Both the position numbers and the translations under genes were made by a program. From NCBI RefSeq assembly GCF_900220975.1, contig NZ_OBQD01000011.1, positions 124,001-188,000 on the forward strand: 64,000 nucleotides of DNA, given 5' to 3'. The DNA is from Rhizobium subbaraonis. GTDB lineage: Bacteria > Pseudomonadota > Alphaproteobacteria > Rhizobiales > Rhizobiaceae. Shown one piece after another: positions 21,686 through 30,285 of this stretch. The notes under the pieces are model-generated. The model saw nothing but the letters and a program-made list of their open reading frames with translations, had not been told where the DNA came from and made no database searches. Every line of letters starts with the position of its first letter. Position 1 is the first letter of the stretch.

Positions 21686-22456
21686 ATGTTTCATCCGGCC
21701 TTGTTCAAGGGCGCCAATGTCGTCGTCACGGGTGCGGGGCGAGGCATCGGCCTCGAAATCGCCCGGCAGTTCCTGGATTGCGGCGCGCATGTCCTGCTGC
21801 ATGGCGGCCGCAAGCCGCTTGCGGAGCTGCCTGACTTTCTTACCCAGGCCGTCGTCGAGGCGCGCGCGCATGTGGTGTATGCGGATTTCCTGGCCGGGCA
21901 TGGCGTTCTGGATGTCGTCCGCTATGCCGAAAACCTGTTCGAGCAGGTGGATGTGCTGGTCAACAATGCCGGGACGATGGTCGGCCGCTTCCCGGCCGAA
22001 GCGCTGACGGACGAGCAGTATCACACGATCGTGCGGCTCAACCAGACATCGGTCATGGAGATGACGCGCGGCATGCTTCCCTCGCTCAGGCGCGCTCCGG
22101 CGGCGGCTATCGTCAATACGGTTTCCATTTCGGCACTAACCGGCGGCAGCCCGGGATCGGCCATCTATTCGGCGACGAAGGCCTTCGTCTCCACCTATTC
22201 GAAGGGGCTCGCGCGCGAGCTTGCCCCGGACGGCATCCGTGTCAACTGCGTCTCTCCGGGGACGATCACGACCGACTTTCACGAGCGTTACTCGACACCG
22301 GAGAAGCTGGAGGCGACGCGCAAGTCGATCCCGCTGCAGCGGCTGGGCACCGCGCAGGATTGCGCGCCCGCCTACCTCTTTCTCGCCTCCAATGCGCTTG
22401 CGGGTTATGTTACCGGACAGGTCCTTGAGGTGAACGGCGGGCAGCTGATCTGCTGA
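21686..22456 (+). CDS. Short-chain dehydrogenase/reductase
   Basis: Classical SDR of 256 residues, an NAD(P)-dependent oxidoreductase of unknown substrate. Cofactor motif TGAGRGIG is at residues 15-22 and NNAG is intact (VDVLVNNAGTM). The catalytic Ser is in NTVSISALTGG, and Tyr/Lys are in YSATK near 161-165. The C-terminal GYVTGQVLEVNGGQL is typical. ATG 21686 is chosen because GGGGAGA lies just upstream and MFHPALFKGANVVVTG fits; an earlier ATG at 21629 would add 19 Arg-rich residues. It is divergent from glpR and followed by an ArsR regulator 126 bp later. A link to glycerol metabolism is possible but not shown. Confidence 0.9.
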   Translation: MFHPALFKGANVVVTGAGRGIGLEIARQFLDCGAHVLLHGGRKPLAELPDFLTQAVVEARAHVVYADFLAGHGVLDVVRYAENLFEQVDVLVNNAGTMVGRFPAEALTDEQYHTIVRLNQTSVMEMTRGMLPSLRRAPAAAIVNTVSISALTGGSPGSAIYSATKAFVSTYSKGLARELAPDGIRVNCVSPGTITTDFHERYSTPEKLEATRKSIPLQRLGTAQDCAPAYLFLASNALAGYVTGQVLEVNGGQLIC

Positions 22457-22582
22457 TGCCAATTGGCAACGCTCGAAAAAATCCTGTGCGCAGCTGCCAC
22501 TTTCTGCTTGTCCCGTCCTTCGGCTGCCCCAGATCAGTCTCACAGTTGAGCCCGTGCTGAGTAATGCGTTCACGAATCGGGA

Positions 22583-22945
22583 GTGAATATGAGGCAACCT
22601 GCGGGTCCGGTCATGGAGGCCGGGGGAAGTTTTGACATCTTCGCCAATCAGGCCGGGAGGGCCAGCCGTCTCCTCAAGGCGCTGTCGCACGAGACGAGGC
22701 TGTTGATCCTGTGCCTCCTGACGGAGAGCGAAAAGACGGTGGGCGAGATCGAGGCGATCCTCGATCTGCCGCAGGCCGTCGTCTCCCAGCAACTCGCCCG
22801 CCTGCGCCAGGACCAGCTCGTCGTTACGCGCCGTGACGGCCGGCAGGTCTACTATCGTCTGGCCGACGAAAACGTCACGGCGATCATGGGCACGCTCTAC
22901 GACATCTATTGTCGGCCGATCATGCTGCGCGAACAGGGCGTCTGA
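22583..22945 (+). CDS. ArsR-family transcriptional regulator
   Basis: A small winged-helix regulator of about 120 residues. RLLKALSHETRLLILCLLTE and VGEIEAILDLPQAVVSQQLARLRQ form the helix-turn-helix, and RDGRQVYYRLAD the wing. The first possible start is GTG 22583; ATG 22589 (118 residues) is equally possible, with CGGGAG close ahead. I see no CxC metal motif of the ArsR/SmtB type, so it may sense something other than metal, like the BigR/SoxR-type or metabolic ArsR members. It is convergent with the acrylyl-CoA-reductase-like gene. Confidence 0.88.
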   Translation: MNMRQPAGPVMEAGGSFDIFANQAGRASRLLKALSHETRLLILCLLTESEKTVGEIEAILDLPQAVVSQQLARLRQDQLVVTRRDGRQVYYRLADENVTAIMGTLYDIYCRPIMLREQGV

Positions 22946-22978
22946 CGCGACGGGTTGCTGTGTGCGTTGTCTTCCGCG

Positions 22979-23974
22979 TTATCGCTGCACGTCGATGACC
23001 GGCCGCCCGCGAACTTTTCCGTCGAGAATGGCCGGCGCCAGTGCCGGCAGATCGGAAAGTCCGTATTCGGCGATCATGTGGTCCAGCTTGTCGAGCGGCA
23101 GATCGGTGCCGATGCGGCACCATGCGTCGAGGCGTTCGTCGCGCGGCCGCATGACTGAATCGATGCCGAGCAGGCTCACGCCGCGCAGGATGAACGGGAT
23201 GACGGTGAAGGAGGGGATTGCCGCGCTGGCGGCCAGCCCGATCGCCGCGACCGCGCCGTCATATTTCACCTGCTTGAGGACCCGCATCAGCATGTCGCCG
23301 CCGACGGCGTCGACGGCTGCCGCCCAACGCTCGGATTCCAGCGGCTTTGCCGATGGTTCGGCGAGTTCGGCGCGGTCGATCACGGTCTCGGCGCCAAGGC
23401 CACGAAGGTAATCGGCTGTTTCGGTCCGGCCGGTGACCGCCGCCACGCGGTAGCCGAGGCGAGCGAGAATGGCGACTGCGACGGAACCGACGCCGCCGGC
23501 AGCCCCGGTGACCAGAACCTCGCCCTTCGGCGGCGACAGGCCGGCCTTTTCCAGCGCCATCACCGCCAGCATGGCCGTAAGGCCGGCGGTACCGACGGCC
23601 ATGGCCTGCCGCGTCGTCAGCGCTTCGGGAAGGGGCACAAGCCAGTCGCCCTTGACTTTCGCGCGGGTCGCATAGCCACCCCACCACATCTCGCCGACAC
23701 GCCAGCCGGTCAGGATCACCTTGTCGCCGGGGCGGTAGCGCGGATCCGCCGACGCCTCCACGGTGCCTGCGAAGTCGATGCCGGGAACATGCGGATAGGA
23801 GCGGACCAGCCCGCCCTTGCCGGCAATGCACAGGCCGTCCTTGTAGTTCAGCGTCGAATGTTCGACTGCGACGGTCACGTCGCCGTCCGGCAGCCGATCG
23901 TCCGGCACGTCCTGAACCGAGGCCGACACGGCGCCATCCGCGCCCTTTTCCACCAGAAGTGCCCTGAATGTCAT
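22979..23974 (-). CDS. acuI: Zinc-free MDR oxidoreductase, acrylyl-CoA reductase (AcuI/YhdH)-like
   Basis: A 331-residue NADPH-dependent quinone-oxidoreductase-type enzyme. It begins MTFRALLVEK, has STLNYKDGLCIAGKGG and HVPGIDFAGTV near residues 40-75, and the nucleotide-binding VTGAAGGVGSVAVAILARLG near 165-185. The YhdH/AcuI group reduces acrylyl-CoA to propionyl-CoA, protecting from toxic acrylyl-CoA, e.g. in DMSP or 3-hydroxypropionate metabolism. No DMSP gene is near, so the physiological substrate is uncertain. GAGGAGCGAAGA lies ahead of the ATG at 23974. It is divergent from the LysR gene at 24085. Confidence 0.85.
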   Translation of the reverse strand: MTFRALLVEKGADGAVSASVQDVPDDRLPDGDVTVAVEHSTLNYKDGLCIAGKGGLVRSYPHVPGIDFAGTVEASADPRYRPGDKVILTGWRVGEMWWGGYATRAKVKGDWLVPLPEALTTRQAMAVGTAGLTAMLAVMALEKAGLSPPKGEVLVTGAAGGVGSVAVAILARLGYRVAAVTGRTETADYLRGLGAETVIDRAELAEPSAKPLESERWAAAVDAVGGDMLMRVLKQVKYDGAVAAIGLAASAAIPSFTVIPFILRGVSLLGIDSVMRPRDERLDAWCRIGTDLPLDKLDHMIAEYGLSDLPALAPAILDGKVRGRPVIDVQR

Positions 23975-24084
23975 TCTTCGCTCCTCAACCTGTAATCGTC
24001 TTCCGGACTTTACCTTAGGGCGGCATAGGTTTGTCGCGCCACCGTTCTTTTGTATGAATGGGGGAAAGCTGGGGTGGGCTGCGG

Positions 24085-24978
24085 ATGATCGACAAGCTGG
24101 AATATTTTATCGCGCTGGCACGGGAGCGGCACTTCGCCCGGGCGGCGGAGGAGCTCGGCATCTCGCAGCCGACGCTGTCTGCGGCCGTCCGTCAGCTGGA
24201 AGATCAGCTGGGCGTCGTGCTGGTCAACCGCGGGTCGCGCTTTCAGGGGCTGACGCCGGAAGGCCAGCGCGTTCTCGAATGGGCGCGACGAATCGTCGGG
24301 GATGCGCGGACCATGCGCGAGGAGATGCGGGCGGCGCGGAAGGGACTTTCCGGCCATATCCGGCTTGCCGCCATCCCGACGACGCTTGCGATGGTGCCGC
24401 GCATTACGGCGCCCTTTCAGGAGAAGCATCCGGACGTGACTTTCTCGGTGCTCTCCACGACATCGCTCAAGATCCTGAGCCTGCTGGAAAATCTCGAGAT
24501 CGATGCGGGGCTGACCTATCTCGAGAACGAGCCGCTCGGCCGGGTGACCAGCGTGCCGCTGCATGTCGAGCGCTACCATCTGATCACCGCAAGGCACGGT
24601 CCCTTGGCCGATCGCGAAAGCGTGACGTGGCGCGAGGTCGCCGATCTTAGCCTTTGTCTATTGACTTCCGACATGCAGAACCGCCGGATCATCAACAGTC
24701 ATTTCGCCGAAGCTGGCGTCGTGGTGAAGCCCACGCTGGAGTCGAACTCGATGATCGTACTGTTCTCGCATGTCCGGACGGGGCGCTGGTGCAGCATCAT
24801 GCCGGAAAATGTCGCTCTTTCATTCGGATTTCATGACCAAATTAGTATAGTTTCGATCGTCGATCCCTCGCCGCATCATATCGTTGGCCTGGTGGCGACC
24901 CATCGCGAGCCGTTCACGCCGCTGGTATCGGCGCTGTTGCATGAGGCGCGTATCCTCGCGGAACAGGCGCAATTTTGA
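24085..24978 (+). CDS. fdsR: LysR-family regulator of formate dehydrogenase operon
   Basis: A 297-residue LysR-type regulator with an N-terminal helix-turn-helix (LEYFIALARERHFARAAEELGISQPTLSAAVRQLEDQLG) and an effector-binding domain. It lies immediately upstream of fdsG on the same strand with 179 bp between, the position of FdsR/FdsR-like regulators in other fds operons, so control of the formate dehydrogenase is likely. I take ATG 24085 (MIDKLEYF); an ATG at 24058 would add MGESWGGLR, which is not family-like. The stop codon sits inside a palindrome that may be its own binding site. The symbol rests on position. Confidence 0.85.
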   Translation: MIDKLEYFIALARERHFARAAEELGISQPTLSAAVRQLEDQLGVVLVNRGSRFQGLTPEGQRVLEWARRIVGDARTMREEMRAARKGLSGHIRLAAIPTTLAMVPRITAPFQEKHPDVTFSVLSTTSLKILSLLENLEIDAGLTYLENEPLGRVTSVPLHVERYHLITARHGPLADRESVTWREVADLSLCLLTSDMQNRRIINSHFAEAGVVVKPTLESNSMIVLFSHVRTGRWCSIMPENVALSFGFHDQISIVSIVDPSPHHIVGLVATHREPFTPLVSALLHEARILAEQAQF

Positions 24979-24995
24979 TAGAAAAAAACTATCAA
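24975..24995. promoter_or_regulatory. Candidate FdsR (LysR) binding palindrome upstream of fdsG
   Basis: TTGATAG (24975-24981), seven A residues, and CTATCAA (24989-24995) form a perfect 7-bp dyad with a 7-bp A-tract spacer. It overlaps the fdsR stop codon and lies about 163 bp ahead of the fdsG start. LysR proteins bind interrupted dyads upstream of target promoters, so it fits. Binding is inference. Confidence 0.5.
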
Positions 24996-25157
24996 TCGAC
25001 GGCATGACTTTATTGACCCCTTCCGACTTCCCTGAGAAGCTTTGACGGTGTGGTAACGGTAAACGGGAGGGTTTGCCTTTGCCGAGCCGTTTCAAGGCAT
25101 TGAGGACGATACTGCCCTGCGGGTGTTTTGCTTCGGTGCCGTTCGGGAGGATTGCGA

Positions 25158-25634
25158 ATGAACCTGCACGTTTCCGGTGACATCGGGACGCGGACCCTGG
25201 CCATCATCGACGCGATGAAGGATCTGGAAGGACCCTTGCTGCCGATCCTGCACGAGGTCCAGGCCGAATTCGGCTATGTCCCGCAGGAAAGCCTGCCGGT
25301 TATTGCGAAGGCACTGAACCTTTCGCGCGCCGAGGTGCATGGCGTCGTCACCTTCTATCATGATTTTCGCGACCATCCGACTGGAAGGCATGTGCTGAAG
25401 CTCTGTCGTGCAGAAGCCTGTCAATCGATGGGAGGGGATGCGATCGCCGATCGCGTCAAGGCGCTGCTTGGGATCGACTTCCACCAGACGACGCTCGACG
25501 GCGCTGTCACGCTGGAACCGGTCTACTGCCTGGGGCTCTGTTCCTGCGCGCCGTCGGCCATGCTCGATGGCGCCGTGCATGCAAGACTGGATGCCGCCTC
25601 GGCCGCCGAACTCGTGCAGGAGGCGCGCCGATGA
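25158..25634 (+). CDS. fdsG: NAD-dependent formate dehydrogenase, gamma subunit (2Fe-2S)
   Basis: NuoE-like subunit of the soluble formate dehydrogenase, 158 residues, carrying one [2Fe-2S] cluster that passes electrons between FdsA and FdsB. Four conserved cysteines are visible: two in LCRAEACQSMGG and two in the CLGLCSCAPSAM region. ATG 25158 has GGGAGG 7 bases upstream; an in-frame upstream start at 25128 is not needed. It heads fdsG-fdsB-fdsA-fdhD-fdsD and overlaps fdsB by 4 bp (ATGA). Confidence 0.95.
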   Translation: MNLHVSGDIGTRTLAIIDAMKDLEGPLLPILHEVQAEFGYVPQESLPVIAKALNLSRAEVHGVVTFYHDFRDHPTGRHVLKLCRAEACQSMGGDAIADRVKALLGIDFHQTTLDGAVTLEPVYCLGLCSCAPSAMLDGAVHARLDAASAAELVQEARR

Positions 25635-27187
25635 CCGTCAGGATCTACGTTCCAAGGGATGCGGCAGCGGTTGCGCTCGGCGCCGACAGGGTCGTGGCTG
25701 CGATCGAGGCCGAGGCGGCCGCGCGCGGTCTCGACGTCGCCATCGTGCGCAATGGCTCGCGCGGGCTGCATTGGGTCGAGCCGCTCGTCGAGGTCGTGGT
25801 CGGCGACGAGCGCATCGCCTACGGCCCGGTGAAACCCTCCGACGTGGCTTCGCTGTTCGATGCCGGGTTGCTGTCGGGTGCGGATCATCCGCTCTGTCAT
25901 GGCGCCACGAAGGACATTCCATTCCTCAAGCAGCAGACGCGGCTGACTTTTGCCCGATGTGGCATCACCGATCCGCTTTCGCTCGACGACTACCGTCGCT
26001 ACCGCGGCCTGACGGGCCTGCAAAAGGCGATCGCCATGGCGCCGGAGGAGATCGTCAGGGAGGTGACCGACAGCGGCCTGCGCGGCCGCGGCGGGGCGGG
26101 CTTCCCGACCGGCATCAAGTGGAAGACGGTTCTGGAGGCGGCGGGCGAGCGGAAATACATCGTCTGCAACGCCGACGAGGGCGATTCCGGCACCTTCGCC
26201 GACCGGATGATCATGGAGGGGGACCCCTTCGTGCTGATCGAGGGCATGGCGATCGCCGGGCTGGCGACGGGCGCGACGAAGGGCTTCATCTACACCCGCT
26301 CCGAATATCCGCACGCGATCGCCGCAATGAGCGAGGCAATCGAGATCGCGCGACGCGAGGGCATTCTCGGTCCTTCGGTGCTCGGCTCGGCACGCGCTTT
26401 CGACATGGAGGTGCGCGTGGGCGCCGGCGCCTATGTCTGCGGCGAGGAAACGGCGCTGTTGAACAGCCTTGAGGGAAAGCGCGGCATCGTTCGCGCCAAG
26501 CCGCCGCTGCCGGCCCACAAGGGACTGTTCGACTGTCCGACGGTGATCAACAACGTCATCTCGCTCGCCTCGGTGCCCGTCATCCTCGACCGCGGGGCGG
26601 CATTCTATCGCGATTTCGGCATGGGCCGTTCGCGCGGTACGATCCCGATCCAGATCGCCGGCAACGTCAAACATGGCGGACTGTACGAGACGGCCTTCGG
26701 CCTGTCGCTCGGTGAGATCGTCGATCATATCGCCGGCGGCACGGCAACCGGCAGGCCGGTCAAGGCGGTCCAGGTCGGCGGGCCGCTCGGCGCCTATTTC
26801 CCGCGCGCCCTGTTCGATACGCCGTTCGACTACGAGGCCTTCGCAGCCAAGGACGGGTTGATCGGCCATGCCGGCATCGTCGTCTTCGACGACACGGTCG
26901 ATATGCTGCACCAGGTCCGGTTTGCGATGGAGTTTTGCGCGATCGAGAGTTGCGGCAAATGCACGCCCTGTCGCATCGGCTCCACCCGTGGGGTGGAAGT
27001 GGCCGACCGGATCGCGCAGGGCATCGAGCCGGAGAAGAACCGCGAGTTGCTCGGCGATCTCTGCAACACGATGAAGTTCGGCTCGCTCTGTGCGCTCGGC
27101 GGTTTCACGCCCTATCCGGTGCTGAGTGCCATGGCGCATTTCCCCGAGGACTTTTCGCCGGCGCCGAGGGTGGAGGCTGCGGAATGA
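25631..27187 (+). CDS. fdsB: NAD-dependent formate dehydrogenase, beta subunit (FMN, NADH site)
   Basis: NuoF-like diaphorase subunit where electrons from formate reduce NAD+; 518 residues. An N-terminal thioredoxin-like domain (residues 1-110) precedes the FMN/NAD domain with LRGRGGAGFPTGIKW near 155-170 and CNADEGDSGTFADR near 180. The C-terminal [4Fe-4S] ligands are in ESCGKCTPCRIGSTRG, plus a later Cys in LCNTMKFGSLCALGG. It overlaps fdsG by 4 bp. Unlike most fds operons, it is followed by a 202-bp spacer holding a repeat before fdsA. Confidence 0.96.
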   Translation: MTVRIYVPRDAAAVALGADRVVAAIEAEAAARGLDVAIVRNGSRGLHWVEPLVEVVVGDERIAYGPVKPSDVASLFDAGLLSGADHPLCHGATKDIPFLKQQTRLTFARCGITDPLSLDDYRRYRGLTGLQKAIAMAPEEIVREVTDSGLRGRGGAGFPTGIKWKTVLEAAGERKYIVCNADEGDSGTFADRMIMEGDPFVLIEGMAIAGLATGATKGFIYTRSEYPHAIAAMSEAIEIARREGILGPSVLGSARAFDMEVRVGAGAYVCGEETALLNSLEGKRGIVRAKPPLPAHKGLFDCPTVINNVISLASVPVILDRGAAFYRDFGMGRSRGTIPIQIAGNVKHGGLYETAFGLSLGEIVDHIAGGTATGRPVKAVQVGGPLGAYFPRALFDTPFDYEAFAAKDGLIGHAGIVVFDDTVDMLHQVRFAMEFCAIESCGKCTPCRIGSTRGVEVADRIAQGIEPEKNRELLGDLCNTMKFGSLCALGGFTPYPVLSAMAHFPEDFSPAPRVEAAE

Positions 27188-27209
27188 TGCTATCGTCCAT
27201 CAGGAAATT

Positions 27210-27350
27210 GCCCCTCGCCCTGACCCCTCTCTCTGCAAGCGGGCAGAGGGAACATGGCTCGCGAACGCTTTGCAAAGACTGGCGGGGCTGAAGTTTTCGT
27301 CCTTCTGCCCGTTTTTACGGGGAGAAGGAGCCGGCAGGCGGATGAGGGGC
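27210..27350. repeat. RIME-like mosaic repeat between fdsB and fdsA
   Basis: About 141 bp bounded by GCCCCTC (27210-27216) and GAGGGGC (27344-27350), perfect inverted ends. Two internal hairpin units are present: one around CTCTCTCTGC/GGGCAGAGGG (27226-27250) and CCTTCTGCCCG (27301-27311) with CGGGGAGAAGG (27318-27328). The two hairpins resemble each other in inverse orientation. The right half resembles the element at 11443-11486. The form matches rhizobial intergenic mosaic elements. Confidence 0.65.
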
Positions 27351-27389
27351 GCGTGCCCCTGAATAAGAATTGTATCGGAGGAGCGGTCC

Positions 27390-30269
27390 ATGTCCCTTAT
27401 TCATGAAATCGACTACGGCACGCCCGCCTCCAAGTCGGAAAAGATGGTGACGCTGACGATCGACGGTCGTGAGGTCACGGTGACCGAGGGCACTTCGATC
27501 ATGCGCGCCTCGATGGATGCGGGGATAGAGATTCCGAAGCTCTGCGCGACCGACATGATGGACGCCTTCGGTTCCTGCCGGCTCTGTCTCGTCGAGATCC
27601 AGGGGCGCGCCGGAATGCCCGCCTCGTGCACGACGCCGGTCGCGCCGGGTCTCGTCGTCTCGACACAGACGCCGAGGCTGAAGGACGTGCGCCGCGGGGT
27701 GATGGAGCTCTATATCTCCGACCATCCGCTCGACTGTCTCACATGTGCGGCCAATGGCGACTGCGAACTGCAGGACATGGCCGGTGCGGTCGGCCTGCGC
27801 GACGTGCGCTACGGCTATGAGGGCGAAAACCACGTCCGCGCCCGCAATGACGGGGCGATCAACGTCAAATGGCAGCCTAAGGACGAATCCAACCCCTATT
27901 TCACCTTCGATTCCTCCAAGTGCATCGTCTGTTCGCGCTGCGTGCGCGCCTGCGAAGAGGTGCAGGGCACGTTCGCGCTGACGATCGAGGGCCGCGGTTT
28001 CGACAGCCGCGTCTCCGCAGGCATGCACGAGGATTTCGTCTCCTCCGAATGCGTCTCCTGCGGCGCCTGCGTGCAGGCCTGCCCGACCGCGACGCTGACG
28101 GAGAAATCGGTGATCGAAATCGGCCAGCCGGAACACTCCGTGGTCACGACCTGCGCCTATTGCGGTGTCGGCTGCTCGTTCAAGGCGGAGATGCGCGGCG
28201 AGGAACTGGTGCGCATGGTGCCGTGGAAGGACGGTCAGGCGAACCGCGGCCATTCCTGCGTCAAGGGTCGCTTCGCCTACGGCTACTCGACCCATCGCGA
28301 CCGGATCCTCAACCCGATGATCCGCGAGAAGATCACCGATCCATGGCGCGAGGTCAGCTGGGAAGAGGCCTTCGCCCATGTGGCAAGCGAGTTCCGCCGC
28401 ATCCAGTACCAGTACGGCCGCGATTCGATCGGCGGCATCACGTCCTCGCGCTGCACCAACGAGGAGACCTACCTCGTCCAGAAGATCGTCCGCGCCGGCT
28501 TCGGCAACAACAATGTCGACACCTGCGCGCGCGTCTGCCATTCGCCAACCGGGTATGGCCTCGGCCAGACCTTCGGCACCTCGGCGGGTACGCAGAACTT
28601 CGATTCGGTAGAGGAGACCGACGTCGTCATCGTCATCGGCGCCAACCCCACCGATGGCCATCCGGTGTTCGCCTCCCGGCTTAAGAAGCGGCTTCGGCAG
28701 GGGGCAAAGCTGATCGTCATCGATCCGCGCCGGATCGATCTCGTCAAGGGACCGCATGTCGAGGCGAGCTATCACCTGCCGCTGCGGCCCGGCACGAACG
28801 TCGCCGTCGTCACCGCCCTTGCTCATGTGATCGTCACCGAGGGGCTCTTTGACGAGAAGTTCATCCGCGAGCGTTGCGACTGGTCCGAATTCGAGGACTG
28901 GGCGGCGTTCGTTTCGGAGGACCGGCACAGCCCGGAGGCGGTCGAAGGACTGACCGGCGTTTCCGCCGAGCTCATTCGTGGCGCGGCACGGCTGTTCGCC
29001 ACGGGCGGCAACGGCTCGATCTACTACGGGCTCGGCGTCACCGAGCACAGCCAGGGTTCGACGACCGTCATGGCGATCGCCAACCTCGCGATGGCGACCG
29101 GCAATATCGGCCGGCCAGGTGTCGGCGTGAACCCGCTGCGCGGACAGAACAACGTGCAGGGCTCCTGCGACATGGGCTCGTTCCCGCACGAGCTTCCCGG
29201 CTATCGTCACATCTCCGACGACGCGACGCGCGAGACTTTCGAAAAGCTCTGGGGCGTGTCGCTCTCCAACGAGCCGGGCCTGCGCATTCCCAACATGCTG
29301 GATGCCGCCGTCGAAGGCTCGTTCAAGGGCATCTACATCCAGGGCGAGGATATCCTGCAGTCCGACCCGGACACCAGGCACGTTTCGGCGGGGCTCGCCG
29401 CCATGGAATGCGTGGTCGTGCAGGACCTGTTCCTGAACGAGACTGCCAACTACGCCCATGTCTTCCTGCCAGGCTCCACCTTCCTGGAGAAGGACGGCAC
29501 GTTCACCAATGCTGAGCGGCGGATCAATCGCGTCCGCCGGGTGATGACGCCGCGCAACGGCCTGGCCGACTGGGAAGTGACGCAGAAGCTGGCACAGGCG
29601 ATGGGCCTTGCGTGGAATTACGGCCACCCATCCGAGATCATGGACGAGATTGCCGCGACCACGCCAAGCTTCGCGCTCGTCTCCTACGACTACCTGGAGA
29701 AGATGGGCTCGGTGCAGTGGCCCTGCAACGAGAAGCACCCGCAGGGATCGCCGATCATGCACGTCGACGGCTTCGTTCGCGGCAAGGGCAAGTTCATCCG
29801 CACCGAATATGTCGCCACCGACGAGAAGACCGGGCCGCGCTTCCCGCTGCTTCTGACGACCGGCCGCATCCTCAGCCAGTACAATGTCGGCGCGCAGACG
29901 CGGCGGACCGACAACGTCGTCTGGCATGAGGAGGATCGGCTGGAGATCCATCCGCATGATGCCGAGAACCGGGGCATCCGCGATGGGGACTGGGTCCGCC
30001 TCGCCAGCCGTTCGGGCGAGACGACGCTGCATGCGCTGATCACCGATCGCGTGTCACCGGGCGTGGTCTACACCACCTTCCACCACCCGGATACGCAGGC
30101 GAACGTGATCACGACGGACTTTTCCGACTGGGCGACCAACTGCCCTGAATATAAGGTCACGGCAGTCCAGGTTTCTCCTTCGAACGGTCCCTCGGACTGG
30201 CAGGTCGAATATGACGAACAGGCCCGCCGCTCGCGCCGCATCGCCGGCAAGCTGGAGGCGGCGGAATAG
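27390..30269 (+). CDS. fdsA: NAD-dependent formate dehydrogenase, alpha (catalytic molybdenum) subunit
   Basis: Oxidises formate to CO2 at a bis-MGD molybdenum centre; 959 residues, cytoplasmic. The N-terminal part is NuoG-like: [2Fe-2S] cysteines 52, 63, 66 and 80, the His-Cys cluster region HPLDCLTCAANGDC, then two ferredoxin-type clusters (CIVCSRCVRACEEVQG and CVSCGACVQACPTATL). The molybdopterin domain starts at TTCAYCGVGCSFKAEMRGEE. The molybdenum ligand is Cys-383 in ARVCHSPTGYG, so it is a cysteine, not a selenocysteine, enzyme. GGAGGAGCGG precedes ATG 27390. Electrons flow to FdsG and FdsB. A long antisense reading frame opposite it is a coding shadow. Confidence 0.97.
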   Translation: MSLIHEIDYGTPASKSEKMVTLTIDGREVTVTEGTSIMRASMDAGIEIPKLCATDMMDAFGSCRLCLVEIQGRAGMPASCTTPVAPGLVVSTQTPRLKDVRRGVMELYISDHPLDCLTCAANGDCELQDMAGAVGLRDVRYGYEGENHVRARNDGAINVKWQPKDESNPYFTFDSSKCIVCSRCVRACEEVQGTFALTIEGRGFDSRVSAGMHEDFVSSECVSCGACVQACPTATLTEKSVIEIGQPEHSVVTTCAYCGVGCSFKAEMRGEELVRMVPWKDGQANRGHSCVKGRFAYGYSTHRDRILNPMIREKITDPWREVSWEEAFAHVASEFRRIQYQYGRDSIGGITSSRCTNEETYLVQKIVRAGFGNNNVDTCARVCHSPTGYGLGQTFGTSAGTQNFDSVEETDVVIVIGANPTDGHPVFASRLKKRLRQGAKLIVIDPRRIDLVKGPHVEASYHLPLRPGTNVAVVTALAHVIVTEGLFDEKFIRERCDWSEFEDWAAFVSEDRHSPEAVEGLTGVSAELIRGAARLFATGGNGSIYYGLGVTEHSQGSTTVMAIANLAMATGNIGRPGVGVNPLRGQNNVQGSCDMGSFPHELPGYRHISDDATRETFEKLWGVSLSNEPGLRIPNMLDAAVEGSFKGIYIQGEDILQSDPDTRHVSAGLAAMECVVVQDLFLNETANYAHVFLPGSTFLEKDGTFTNAERRINRVRRVMTPRNGLADWEVTQKLAQAMGLAWNYGHPSEIMDEIAATTPSFALVSYDYLEKMGSVQWPCNEKHPQGSPIMHVDGFVRGKGKFIRTEYVATDEKTGPRFPLLLTTGRILSQYNVGAQTRRTDNVVWHEEDRLEIHPHDAENRGIRDGDWVRLASRSGETTLHALITDRVSPGVVYTTFHHPDTQANVITTDFSDWATNCPEYKVTAVQVSPSNGPSDWQVEYDEQARRSRRIAGKLEAAE

Positions 30270-30285
30270 AGAGCAACAGGTCCGC

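Noticed and set aside
28536-28538. Possible selenocysteine in FdsA
   Set aside because: The molybdenum-ligand codon is TGC (Cys-383), not TGA, so no selenocysteine is involved.
27315-30032. 905-codon open frame antisense to fdsA
   Set aside because: It lies exactly opposite a clear formate dehydrogenase gene; high third-position GC opens such frames, and its composition (Arg/Asp/His/Val-rich) has no domain or ribosome site.
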